From assembly GCA_947685225.1 (NCBI GenBank), contig CANTUV010000072.1, positions 7,564,001-7,628,000 on the forward strand: a stretch of 64,000 bases of DNA, given 5' to 3'. The notes below the pieces were generated by a model. That model ran no database searches, was not told the DNA's origin, and saw only the letters and a program-made list of their open reading frames with translations. Position numbers and translations under genes: made by a program. Below, in pieces: positions 22,590-33,301 of this stretch. The stretch is from Garcia nutans (Eukaryota > Streptophyta > Magnoliopsida > Malpighiales > Euphorbiaceae). How positions within the stretch are numbered: the first letter of the stretch is position 1; each line of letters begins with the position of its first letter.

Positions 22590-25500
22590 GTGGCGAGTGC
22601 TCCGACCCTAATGATTCAGAGATCCACCCTACCTATCTGCATTCTTTGTGGTAGGCCACATGGTGGTCCTTGTTGGAAGACTGGTGTAGCAGGGGTATGC
22701 TTCAGATGTGGATCACCTAATCACTTTGTGAGAGATTGTCTTGAGAGACAAGAGCGGATGTCAGTTGATACTGCAGCTTCTCGACCTAGTGTGAGGGGAG
22801 GTCGAGGAGGCAGAGGTGTCAGCAGAGGAGGAAGATCTGGGTTCAGTTCTAGAGGAGGTTCTACATCCAGAGAGAGTAGACCAGAGGAGGTTGGATCTTC
22901 CCAGAGGGTATATGTTATGCAGAGGCAGCCAGATGCTTCGGCAGTCATAGCTGGTACTTTTTCTTTATTTGATACTTCAGTACTTTCTTTGATTGATCCC
23001 GGATCCACACATTCCTATATTAGTTCATCTATTTTGCCTGTGTCTGATATGCATGCTGAATTCCTAGGATTTGATGTGTTGGTGACAAATCCTTTAGGGC
23101 ATAGCGTAATTGTTAGCAAAGTGCACCGAGATAGTGCAGTAATGGTGCAAGGTGAGGAGTTCCTTGGAGATTTGATTGAGATGCCTTTTAAGGAATATGA
23201 TGTGATCCTAGGCATGGATTGGTTAGCTAGACATGGAGCTGTGGTAGATTGTAAAAAGAAAGTTGTTACTTTGAGAACCAGTGATGGTAGAGAGGTGTTA
23301 ATATCTAATGAGCAAGAACAGCTAGCATCCTTGTTTGTTTCAGCGGTTGCAGCTAGGAGGTTGATCAGAAAAGGATGTGATGCTTATCTTGCTCATGTGG
23401 TAGATACTAGAGTAAGAGGTTCTCAAATTGATGATATACCCACAGTTGCAGAGTTCCCAGATGTGTTTCCAGAGGAGTTGCCAGGATTGCCTCCTGAGAG
23501 AGAGGTGGAGTTTGGTATTGAATTATTGCCTGGTACCACTCCTATCTCTATTACTCCTTATAGAATGGCACCTGCTGAATTGAGAGAGTTGAAAGTGCAA
23601 TTGCAAGAGTTGTTGGATAAAGGATTTATTCGCCCCAGTGTTTCTCCTTGGGGAGCTCCTGTCCTATTCGTGAAGAAGAAAGATGGTACTATGAGGTTGT
23701 GTATCGATTATAGGCAATTGAACAAGGTGACTATTAAAAATAAATATCCTTTGCCTAGAATCGATGATCTCTTTGATCAGTTGAAGGGTGCAACTGTGTT
23801 TTCTAAAATTGATTTGAGATCAGGGTACCATCAGCTGAGAGTCAGAGCTGAAGATGTTCCTAAGACCGCCTTTCGGACCAGGTATGGGCATTATGAGTTT
23901 TTAGTTATGCCTTTTGGTCTGACGAATGCACCTGCAGCTTTTATGGACTTGATGAATAGGATGTTTAGACCCTATCTGGATCAATTTGTGGTAGTGTTTA
24001 TCGATGATATTTTGGTGTATTCGCATAATGAGGAGGAACATGATAAGCATCTGCGGATTGTGTTGCAAATGTTGAGAGAGAAGCAATTATTTGCTAAATT
24101 GTCGAAATGTGAGTTCTGGCTTGATCAAGTAACTTTTCTTGGTCATATAGTTTCAGCAGAAGGTATTAGAGTTGATTCGAGTAAAGTTGAAGCAATTCTG
24201 AATTGGAGTCCACCAAAGTCTGTGACTGAAGTTAGAAGTTTTCTGGGTTTGCCAGGTTATTACCGACGGTTTGTGAAAGGATTTTCTTTGATAGCTACTC
24301 CACTCACCAGATTGCTTCGAAAGGGAGTTAGATTTGTGTGGACGGATCAGTGTCAGGCTAGCTTTGAACAGTTGAGAGAAATATTGACTCAAGCGCCTGT
24401 TCTTACTTTACCTGTGGAAGGCAAACCATATGTGATCTACAGTGATGCTTCATATAGTGGTTTGGGGTGTGTGTTAATGCAAGAAGGTAAAGTTATAGCT
24501 TATGCATCTCGACAGTTGAAACCGCATGAGCTCAATTATCCGACCCATGATTTAGAGCTAGCAGCCATTGTGTTTGCATTGAAGATTTGGCGACATTATT
24601 TGTTTGGGGAGAAATGTTTCATCTACACTGATCACAAAAGCTTGAAATATTTGGGTGTCCAGAAAGAGCTTAATCTTCGACAGAGGAGATGGTTGGAATT
24701 GATTAAAGACTACGACTGTTTGATTGATTATCATCTAGGTAAAGCAAATGTTGTTGCTGATGCCTTGAGTCGGAAGTCTTTAGCTGGTTTAACTGTTTAT
24801 TCGCTCTCGTTGCTTGTTGAATTGAGAGCATTGCATGCCAGTTTTGTATCTTGTGATGATGGTGCATTGTTGGCACAGTTGCAATTAAAACCAGTTTTAT
24901 TGAATCAGATTAAAGAGGCTCAGTTGGCTGATGAGAAGATTCGAAAGATTGTTTTAGATTGCCAGAATGGAAAGAGTAGAGATTTTATTGTGAGAGGTGA
25001 TGGGAGTCTCTGGTTTAAGAACAGATTGTGTGTACCCGATGATGCTAATTTGAAAAGGATCATTTTAGAAGAAGCACATCAGTCAGTATTTGCTATGCTT
25101 CCGGGCAATACAAAGATGTATCATGATTTGAAGCAGCATTACTGGTGGTTTGGTTTGAAGATAGACATAGCTGAGTTTGTATCGAAATGTCTCACATGTC
25201 AGAAGGTAAAAACAGAGCATCAAGTTCCAACTGGGTTGCTTCAACCTTTGTCAGTGCCTGAATGGAAGTGGGAAAGAGTGACAATGGATTTTGTGTCTGG
25301 TTTGCCATTGACACAAAGGAAGCATGATGCCATATGGGTGATTGTTGATAGGTTGACTAAGACAGCTCATTTCCTTCCGGTTCGGATGGATTACTCTTTG
25401 GAGTGGTTAGCTGAGCTGTATATCCATGAGATTGTGAAGTTGCATGGTGTTCCAACTTCTTTAGTGTCTGATCGAGATCCCCGCTTTACTTCAAGGTTTT

Positions 25501-25667
25501 GGAAGAGTTTGCATAGTGCTTTGGGTTCTCGACTGCACTTCAGCACTGCTTTTCATCCACAGATGGATGGACAGTTAGAGAGGGTAATACAGATTATCGA
25601 GGACATGTTGAGAAGCTGTGTCATTGATTTCTCTGGAAGTTGGGACAGATTTCTACCACTTGTGTAG
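22590..25667 (+). CDS. Element C Gag zinc knuckle-protease-RT-RNase H-integrase core
   Basis: This frame is open from the TAG at 22560 to TAG 25665-25667 (1025 residues counted from a GTG at 22590; there is no convincing ATG, so it is a continuation of gag-pol). Domains: knuckles CILCGRPHGGPC and CFRCGSPNHFVRDC (about residues 10-50); protease LIDPGSTHSYIS with Asp 136; RT from FPDVFPEELPG (about 290) with FSKIDLRSGYHQ and VVFIDDILVYS (Asp 472-473); RNase H YSDAS (Asp 619), HDLELAAIV, YTDHKSLKYL; integrase zinc finger EAH...LPG...CLTC and the D, D, E triad Asp 900, Asp 961, Glu 997 (35 residues between the last two). The second zinc His is replaced: FAMLPG, against FAMHPG in E. The polyprotein is broken by the flanking TAG codons. 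Confidence 0.93.
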   Translation: MASAPTLMIQRSTLPICILCGRPHGGPCWKTGVAGVCFRCGSPNHFVRDCLERQERMSVDTAASRPSVRGGRGGRGVSRGGRSGFSSRGGSTSRESRPEEVGSSQRVYVMQRQPDASAVIAGTFSLFDTSVLSLIDPGSTHSYISSSILPVSDMHAEFLGFDVLVTNPLGHSVIVSKVHRDSAVMVQGEEFLGDLIEMPFKEYDVILGMDWLARHGAVVDCKKKVVTLRTSDGREVLISNEQEQLASLFVSAVAARRLIRKGCDAYLAHVVDTRVRGSQIDDIPTVAEFPDVFPEELPGLPPEREVEFGIELLPGTTPISITPYRMAPAELRELKVQLQELLDKGFIRPSVSPWGAPVLFVKKKDGTMRLCIDYRQLNKVTIKNKYPLPRIDDLFDQLKGATVFSKIDLRSGYHQLRVRAEDVPKTAFRTRYGHYEFLVMPFGLTNAPAAFMDLMNRMFRPYLDQFVVVFIDDILVYSHNEEEHDKHLRIVLQMLREKQLFAKLSKCEFWLDQVTFLGHIVSAEGIRVDSSKVEAILNWSPPKSVTEVRSFLGLPGYYRRFVKGFSLIATPLTRLLRKGVRFVWTDQCQASFEQLREILTQAPVLTLPVEGKPYVIYSDASYSGLGCVLMQEGKVIAYASRQLKPHELNYPTHDLELAAIVFALKIWRHYLFGEKCFIYTDHKSLKYLGVQKELNLRQRRWLELIKDYDCLIDYHLGKANVVADALSRKSLAGLTVYSLSLLVELRALHASFVSCDDGALLAQLQLKPVLLNQIKEAQLADEKIRKIVLDCQNGKSRDFIVRGDGSLWFKNRLCVPDDANLKRIILEEAHQSVFAMLPGNTKMYHDLKQHYWWFGLKIDIAEFVSKCLTCQKVKTEHQVPTGLLQPLSVPEWKWERVTMDFVSGLPLTQRKHDAIWVIVDRLTKTAHFLPVRMDYSLEWLAELYIHEIVKLHGVPTSLVSDRDPRFTSRFWKSLHSALGSRLHFSTAFHPQMDGQLERVIQIIEDMLRSCVIDFSGSWDRFLPLV

Positions 25668-25703
25668 TTTGCTTACAATAACAGTCATCAATCCAGCATT
25701 GGT

Positions 25704-26327
25704 ATGGCACCATTCAAAGCATTGTATGGCAGACGGTGTAGGACACCTTTGTGTTGGAGTGAACTTGGTGAAAGTAAGTTAATTGGGCCTGATTTGATTA
25801 AAGAAACTGAAGAGAAGGTGAAGTTGATTCGAGGCAGGTTGAAAGCAGCTTCAGACCGACAGAAATCTTATTCAGATTTGAAAAGGAGAGATATTGAGTA
25901 TAATGTGGGAGATAAAGTATTTTTGAAAGTTTCTCCTTGGAAGAAGATTTTGAGGTTCGGTCGGAAAGGGAAATTGAGTCCTCGATTCATTGGACCGTAT
26001 GAAGTTTTAGAGAGAGTTGGGCCAGTTGCTTATCGGCTTGCTTTGCCACCTGAGTTGGATCGTATCCATAATGTATTCCATGTTTCTACGTTGAGGAGGT
26101 ATAGATCAGATCCATCTCATGTGTTGCCAATTGAATCTATCGAAGTGAGTCCAGATCTGACATTTGAAGAGGAACCAGTTGCTATCTTGGCACGTGATGT
26201 GAAAGAGTTGAGAAACAAGAGAGTGCCGCTTGTGAAGATTTTGTGGAAGAATCATGGAAAAGAAGAAGCAACTTGGGAAAGTGAACAAACCATGCGAGAT
26301 CAGTATCCTCAGTTGTTTCAGAGTTGA
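25704..26327 (+). CDS. Element C integrase C-terminus and chromodomain-like tail
   Basis: It is in the same frame as the 1025-residue part and separated only by TAG 25665-25667 inside PLV*FAYNN, where the homologous part of A has GAG (Glu). ATG 25704 is the first ATG but the frame is open from 25668. It contains MAPFKALYGRRCRTPLCW, the GPY-type block GKLSPRFIGPYEVLERVGPV, and HNVFHVSTLRRY. It ends with a chromodomain-like region (about residues 150-207: EEEPVAILARDVKELRNKRV, ILWKNHGKEEATWESE, QYPQLFQ). In the Tekay/Del clade such tails are thought to steer integration to modified chromatin. Whether the stop is read through is unknown; I expect it is a mutation. Confidence 0.9.
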   Translation: MAPFKALYGRRCRTPLCWSELGESKLIGPDLIKETEEKVKLIRGRLKAASDRQKSYSDLKRRDIEYNVGDKVFLKVSPWKKILRFGRKGKLSPRFIGPYEVLERVGPVAYRLALPPELDRIHNVFHVSTLRRYRSDPSHVLPIESIEVSPDLTFEEEPVAILARDVKELRNKRVPLVKILWKNHGKEEATWESEQTMRDQYPQLFQS

Positions 26328-26360
26328 TATCAGGTAATTTCGAGGACGAAATTTCTTTTT

Positions 26361-26373
26361 AGAGGGGGAGAAT
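26361..26373 (+). promoter_or_regulatory. Element C polypurine tract
   Basis: agagggggagaat lies directly before the 3' LTR start at 26374, after the conserved gtaatttcgaggacgaaatt following the pol stop. It would resist RNase H and prime plus-strand synthesis. Confidence 0.9.
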
Positions 26374-28797
26374 TGTAATATCCCCATATATGCCCTAGAA
26401 GTTTTGAATGTTGTTGTTGTTGTTGTTGTTGTTGTGGTTGTTTTAAATTGGATTGAATGTATGTGTCAATTTGCAAGAGAAAAGAAATTAAAGGAAAGTG
26501 TATATGTTAATTATATGGTAATATATATAACATATAAGTTGGTCAATTGGAGAGTCAAGGGAAGAGATATTTATTTTTTGTTGAGTGTGAAATTACATAA
26601 TGGGCTTATAAGAGACAAGAGGTTAGTTAAATGGATGAGGGGCACTTAAGTAATTGTATTGTTAAATTGCATGGTGGAGATTTAAAGAAGAAGAGAAAGT
26701 TGACTTGTGTGTATTTTTCTTTTCTTCTCATGTGTGTGCCGGCCATCCAAGAAAAGAGAGAGCAAGAGAGGTGTTCTTGATGCTAGAATCAAATTGAAGA
26801 AGGAATCAAGGGATTTGGTTAGAGATTTGTGGAATTTCTTCATTTAAGGTAAGTACTTTCTTGTTTTCCTTTGTTAATTTTGAAGTTGGGTCTAAGGTGA
26901 ATTGTGATTTGTTGATGTGATGATTTGGTGTGTTTGATATGTGTCTACAAGTGTTAAAATTGATTGTAAGTTAAAAGATGGAATTGGTGTTGGTTTGGTT
27001 GTGAAGATTGTAAGTTTAAGTGGATGTTGATAGTGGAAGATCAAGTGTGAAGTTGGTTTTAGGGTTTGGAATTGGTGAATGATTTAATGTATGGTTAATG
27101 TGAATATTGTGTTAAACATGCAAAATAAGTGTTAATGACTTTGATTACATGCATTTGAATGAATTTGTGTTGTGCATAATGTGTTAAAATGCATTTAGAA
27201 GAGTGTTGGCCACATTTAGGGTTTTGTTCTTAAGTGACACGGCCAAAAGCAAGGAGAGACACGGCCAAGCCAAGGAAATTAGGGCGTGTTGGATTGATTT
27301 TTGAGAGACACGGCCGTGTCCATTGCCCGTGTCCACTACTGGATTTTGGTGTTGGGAGACACGGCCACAAGCTTGGCCGTGTCCTATGCCCGTGTTTGCT
27401 ACTGGAATTTGTGGTTGAGAGACACGGCCAAAACCTTGGCCGTGTCCCTCAAGTGTGCTGCCCGTGTCCCTCAAGTGTGCTGCCCGTGTCCCTCAAATGT
27501 GTTAGTTAATGTTCTCATTCTTGGTTCTTCTTGCATTGTTTTGATTCCCCAAAGGTATTTTTGTACCTAAACCTAAACATAAACACTTCAAACACCCTTA
27601 AAACAATGAATGGCCTAAACAAATGCATGTGGAAGATCCTAAAGCTATGAACATTGTTATGTTATATGCATTGTGAATCTTGCAAATGATAATGTACCTT
27701 GAAATGTTATATCAATGATGCTATATGTATAAAATGAGTTGAGATATAATTGTGATATGAAGCCATTGTGATTGGCTATGATGATGAGAATTGAGAATGG
27801 AAATGATAACTAAATAATAAATGAATTGTGTGGCTAATGTGTTATTCCATTTTCAGAGTTTGTTGTTGGTGGCATGCCTAATAAGTGTAACAATCTCTTG
27901 AAGTTAGGTTGGATTCAATCCTTGAAGCCTAATTGAGATGTTACCACCCTTGAAGCTAAGTTGGGTTGGTTCTTGAAGCCAAGTTGGGTTGATACTTAGC
28001 ATGCTTTGTTCCCCTTGAAGCTTGGTTGAACTTAATCCTTGAAGCCTAGTTGGGTATATGATATTGATAAATGTGATAACAAAACCAAAGCATTAACTCT
28101 GAAAATTTAATGGCATATTAGTGTGTTTTGGGCCCATGCTTGTCTTTGTTTAATGTGAGTCATGAATGATAACTTGATTGATTAATGAAGGAGATGGAAA
28201 GATGTTAAAATGTGGTATGCTTATATGATTATGATTTGTGAAGTGCAAAGGTGTGATGTTAGCTTTTCACCTATGTTGTTGCCTTTATTGATAACATGTG
28301 TGGCATTGCATTGCACTAGAGCATAATATTAGCATGATTTGTCTTACTAAGCCGTTGGCTTAGCGCGATAGTGTTGATCGCACAGGTAATAGAGTTGAAC
28401 CCGAGAGCTCTTCGAGACCGAGTGAGAGTAGACATTGAAGTGTTGATTTTGGGACTTAAAGATCAGAGAAGACTTGCCAATCATGTATAACTTCTTTATA
28501 TTTTGTAAATATTGTTTATAATGTGAATATATGTATATTTGTAAATATGGATTTAAATGTTTTCATATATGTAAATATTCTATAAATTCCGCTGCGTATT
28601 AAATAAATGTATATATATCTATTTTGTTTTATATTATAAGTTAATGACTTATTTTCCATAATGTATAATGAGAAAGATTATGGTATATTTTAAAATGATT
28701 TGAATGTTAAAGAAAACCGTAGCATCCCTATATTCGGTGCACGTATGCTACATTGCGATGAATGTAGGGTGCATGTATCGGATGTAGGGGTGTTACA
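26374..28797 (+). repeat. Element C 3' LTR (2424 bp)
   Basis: It matches 19112-21513 with about 15 substitutions by eye, a 22-bp extra repeat in the gacacggcc array, a 2-base deletion in a T run at about 27198 and two 1-base indels. The end tgttaca (28791-28797) is followed directly by the target duplication ttacc. Confidence 0.97.
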
Positions 28798-29236
28798 TTA
28801 CCCTTGAAATATGGATCTTTATCCATTGGAGATCGGGTCTTTAGCCTTAAAATATGGATCCTTATCCATTGGAGATTGGATCTTTACCCTTGAAATATGG
28901 ATCTTTATACATTAGAGATTGGGTCTTTACCCTTGAAATATGGATCTTTATCCATTGAAAATCGGATCTTTACCCTTGAAATATGGATCTTTATCCATTA
29001 AAAATTAGGTCTTTACCCTTGAAACTTGGATCTTTATCCATTAGAGATCGAGTCTTTACCCTTGAAATATGGATCTTTATCCATTGGAAATCGGGTCTTT
29101 ATCCTTGAAACATGGATCTTTATCCATTGGAGATTGGGTCTTTACCCTTGAAACATGGATCTTTATCCACTGGAGATCGTTTCTTTACCATTGAAACATG
29201 GATCTTTATCCATTGGATATCGGGTCATTACCCTGG
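28798..29236. repeat. 43-bp minisatellite of element B, right part
   Basis: About ten imperfect copies of the unit that starts gggtctttacccttgaaaca. It resumes in phase after the target duplication of C and ends at gggtcattaccctgg. Together with the left part the array had about 15 units before C inserted. Confidence 0.9.
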
Positions 29237-31782
29237 TTTCAGCTCTTTTAGTTGGACTGATCTTTTGTCTTTTGCATCTTCAATCTTTTGAGAATTCTAA
29301 TTTTCTTCTTTTTCCATTCTTTTTTGTTCTTCCTTTCCACTTTTGCAAAAAAAAAATTATGCCTTTTTTAACTAGCCTTCATATCTTCTCCTTGTCCCCT
29401 GCGTGATAAAATATTGGAAGTGAGTCTCAAAATATTTTGTACATATGCTCAAAATTTTGAAAGGGAGAAACTTTTCCCCTTTGTAGGCTAAAACCCATGA
29501 TTTTGATTTTTTTTATGCAGAATTTGGTTGATATTTATAGATTGTCTAGTTCTTCGGACAAGCACGTATTTCTTCTTTTGTAAAATGACTGGAGCTTCCT
29601 CAAGCAATAGGCTTTCCATGCCCCCTTGATTCAATATCTTCTTTTGATTCTTTACTTCACAGGGTGTTTGCTATTTACTTTGACAAAGAATAGATAATAC
29701 AAGACAAGAAAGTGCTATGTGATATGCTCATGTATACATGATATGCATGAATGATACTTACAATGGTTCCATCGACTCACAGACTGAGGTTATCAGCTGA
29801 AATGTTCTCATGAATTTCTTTTAGATGCCTGTTTAGGTCTTACACTGGAATGACAGGATGCATCACATTTATGGCTTTTATCATAAAGATGTTGAAAACA
29901 TGAATAATGGAGACCCCAAGTGGCAGAAATACATCCATTTCAAATTATGATTCAGTATGTCAATTGGTAGCTTCATAACCTTTCCAGTAATCATTTTCTT
30001 TGCCCAATGTGTCCTTCGAGATTCGATAGTTCAACATACTCCCCTTAACTTGATGGCTTTGTATATATATAATTTTGAATTTTGAATTTTGAATTTTAAT
30101 TTTGAAATCAAATGTTGGCTTTGCCAAATTAATGTCAATTAACCTCAGGACTTGATTTTTCAAATTAACATTTCTATAACATGACAATCCTAGTTACCAT
30201 ACTAAACTTGGGAATCATTTCTATTTAAGAAAGAATTATTGCACTTTAGATAGGCACATACACATTACTTGGCCAAAGATCTCATTGAGTTTAAATATTA
30301 TCTATCTCATATGCATGCTTATTCAAACTATCTCCACTAATAGACTCTACCTATAAAGAGAGATCAACAGATCTTTGATAGGCTTGAAATGGGGTCTATA
30401 AGGGACACGAGTTAAATGAAAGCCATTTTGAGATTGGAACCGTTGTGACACTATGGGCAAACCTTCACACTATAAATTTCTTGTTTGAACTTTAGGTAGT
30501 TGGGAGCAATCTTGCTATACTCCAAATTCCTTCTATATCTTCTTGGCATTAATCTTGATCTTGATTTGGATAGTCTTTGCCCTTGCAAAAAGTTTGGTAC
30601 CCAAATTTGTTTCTTTTCTTCTTCTTCTCCTTTTTCTTTCTTTTTATTTTTCTTACTCTTCCCTTTCTTCGAGCATTTTATCATTTTGTCCTTCTTCCTT
30701 GTAGGACTGTTAAGTACAAAACTTTTAAGAACTGGATGGTCTTTCTCCTTTTTTTTTTTTTTTTTTTTTTTTCTGATTTTGATCAAATCTTCGGTTGGGT
30801 TGGACCAATTCAAGTCAAACTGTCCTTATAAACCAAATGGAAGCCTTTTGCTGCTTTAGGTAAAAGAGAACTCAGTTGGCTTTCTGAACCGCCTTTTTAG
30901 GTTTTACCTTTTTTTTCTTTTTTTTCTTTTTTCCCTTTTTTTCGTTTTGTCCTTTTTTCCTTTTCTTTTTTTTCTTCTTTTTTTTTCTTTTTTCTTCTTT
31001 TTTTTTGGTTCTAGCTCTTAAAGAGTTGTCTTGTCTATACCAACTTGGGTTTCTTATAATGGATAAGTGGAGTGGCATAAATCTCCTTTAACAGGGATAA
31101 ATCATTTGTTACTCTGAAGTTATCTTGATAGATTGGAGATATTAGGTGAACTTCAACTACCCTTATGGTCTTGAGAACTTCAACTATCTTCATGTCTTAA
31201 CTATTCATTTCTTTCTTTGATCTTCTTGCCTCTTCATCTTAGTGATCATAAGACTTGTCAAAAGTATCACAATAGCTCAGGGTAGGTTGTTGGGCTTTGT
31301 AAGCCAATGAAAAGAAAGCTAAAATTTTATGAAGGCTCAAAGGGACAACTAGGGATTGATATTTAATTGAGTGGATACTAGTTATTGGCTAATCAAATAA
31401 TGCCTAGATCATTTCTCACTTAAAATAAGCAGAGTTCAATTTCACCTCAAAAGTTTGTCAAAGCATGTTCTAAGACTAACTAGGACCTAGATAAAGGTAA
31501 TTATGCAGGAGCCCTCTCTAAGTAAGCATACACAACTCAATGCTACAGTGCAATTCCCTCACCTAGTAAAGTCATTCGAATCATGATGCCTAGATATATT
31601 AATTTATGAACATCAAGCTAGATTCCTCATTGGTTGAGCACCAAAATGAACAAAGACCAACAAAAATTTTATGAAAGTAATTTATTCAAACAACATTAAA
31701 TTTAAAACACAATTGTTCCAATTAAATATTAAAGAAAGCAAAATAAATAGAGCAATATTCAAGCTAAGGAAAGTTTGTTGAG
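29237..31782 (-). other. Element B 3' non-coding region
   Basis: It lies between the gag stop and the minisatellite in the sense direction. I see no conserved pol motif in any frame. A small block at 30070-30100 is a tandem gaattttgaattttgaattt. Long T/C-rich tracts (A/G-rich in sense) are at 30751-31006. The part next to gag has a counterpart in D (40734-41671), so it is a real part of the element. Confidence 0.75.
30751..31006. repeat. Homopolymer T and T/C-rich low-complexity tracts
   Basis: A T run of more than 20 bases (about 30751-30774) and a T/C-rich tract (about 30905-31006) flank a less biased stretch. On the sense strand these are purine tracts. D has the matching A/G-rich tract at about 41510-41597. 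The lysine-rich frames across them are composition artefacts. Confidence 0.9.
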
Positions 31783-33301
31783 TTAAGCTTCTTTCCCTTT
31801 CACATCTTCAATATTTCCATCTTGAAAGGATGATATGACAAGATCTTCCTCCAATCCTCCTCTTACCATGAAGGTTGCTGGTGGTGGCACTCTTTCAAAT
31901 TTTGGCAAAGGATTATTCTTGGTATTGGGCTTGTCTGGCTCAGGTAGATTACCACTGTCGATTACATTCTGGATCTCATGCCTTAACTTCATACAATTGT
32001 CTATTTCGTGTCTAGGCCTTTGATGGAATTGGAAAAATGCATTAGTATCAAAGTTAGGTGGAAGAGGATTAGGCAAAGGACGAGGAGTCAAGGGTTGTAA
32101 CAATCCCATCTTTTGTAGCTTATTGAGAACTCAAGACAGCGGCTTCCCTAATTCTGAAAACTACCTCATTCCTCCTTGACTAGTGGCATTAACATCAGCT
32201 TCCTTTTGTGTACTTTGACTGTTAGCCTGATAATTTCCTTTCTCGTTCCTTCTTGCCGAAAATGATTCTTCTCCCTTTTCCATTCTTCAATTTGCAAACC
32301 AACTTGGAGAAGATCTTTGAAATCACGGATGAGTGTATGAGACATCCTTTTACGAAGGCTAGGTAACACTCCTCTCACAATCATTCTAATTTGATTGGAT
32401 TCATCAGGCCTTCTTTTGAGCAAAGTAGCCTTATGGTCGTTGCCTAATGGCTTCCACCTCCATCAAGGTTACTTCTAGCTTGACATTGTACCCATATTGT
32501 TGAATGAAAGCCTTGTACAACATGTCCCAATCTTTTTGAGTACTTTCCTCTAAGGTGTTGAACAAATTTTGGACAACAGGGTCCAATTAGAGCATGAAAT
32601 ATCTTAAAGTTTGAGCTTTAGTAGCTCGGATAGACTGCATAGTAGTGATGTACTACTTCACATGGAGATGAGGGTTTCCAGTACCATTGTATCTAGCAAA
32701 GGAAGGCATCTTGAACTTATAAGGGACCTCCTCATCTTGTTCAAATAGTTTATCAATCTTGTACATCTCTTCGGTTTTCAGCTTCTTCACAAATTTCTTT
32801 TCTAAATCAACAATCATCTTCTTAACATCAGAATTTTCAGTCTTTTCAAAAGTTGTCTTCTCAACAAACTTCGGCTCCTTTTTGTCTCGAGGATCTTGAA
32901 AGTATTGAGCCCAATCATCATCATCAATGATCACCTTACAATCATCATAAACCACTTCACCAATTTTAGCCTTCCCCTTGTCTTTCTTGGTGCTAGCAGA
33001 TACTTTGGCATTGATCCCTAAAATTGCAGCCAATTGATTCTTTAAGGTCTCTGCCAGGGCCTCTTTTTTCTTCCATCTTGGCATTAAGGGCATCATCCAC
33101 CATTCTTTGAATTTGTTTAGGCTCCATTGCTTTTGGTGAGAAAGAACTTGAGTTGTTGCTAGATTCTTCATCTCCGGTATAGATCGGATTGTCGTAAGAT
33201 TTTGAACTATCGTAATCCAGGGCTGTGAGCCAGAGAGGATCAATGATATGAGATGCGAATGTATGAATGCATGTACACATGTATGCACAAACAATAAACA
33301 A
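31783..33301 (-). pseudogene. Element B gag (Ogre/Tat type), damaged
   Basis: This is the only protein of the element. From the N side: SSNNSSSFSPKAMEPKQIQ, VDDALNAKMEEK (about 33200-33065); then, after a frameshift at about 33065, LKNQLAAILGINAKVS, an acidic stretch VIIDDDDWAQYFQDP, the core FKMPSFARYNGTGNPHLHVK (to about 32656), a CAG-to-TAG stop at 32653-32655, RPDESNQIRMIVRGVLPSL (about 32420-32360), and FHQRPRHEIDNCMKLRHEIQ with PPATFMVRGGLEEDLVISSF near the end. The start is either 33301 or the internal ATG at 33127 (MEPKQIQ). The core matches the large gag of Tat/Ogre elements. The C-X2-H-X5-H-X4-C pattern in D (CQFHQMQGHEMDKC) takes the place of a normal zinc knuckle. Confidence 0.83.

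Larger units (their letters stand above)
19112..28797 (+). mobile_element. Element C: complete, recently inserted Tekay-type chromovirus
   Basis: The LTRs are 19112-21513 and 26374-28797, both TGTAATATCC...GGTGTTACA, flanked by the 5-bp duplication ttacc (19107-19111 and 28798-28802). Order: primer site, gag, protease, RT, RNase H, integrase, chromodomain-like tail, polypurine tract. By eye the two LTRs differ at about 15 positions plus a few short indels, so it is by far the youngest element here. Its reading frame nevertheless carries one frameshift and two TAG codons. Element G, A, B and C form a four-deep nest. Confidence 0.97.

Noticed and set aside
22721..23008. Minus-strand frames opposite gag-pol of C
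   Set aside because: They are shadows of the real plus-strand frame, with no motif of their own.
18885..29236. CRISPR-like array of direct repeats with spacers
   Set aside because: The whole 43-bp unit is repeated, so there are no unique spacers, and the setting is a plant retroelement.
30451..31078. Lysine-rich and phenylalanine-rich frames
   Set aside because: They translate T runs and T/C-rich tracts on either strand and match no domain.
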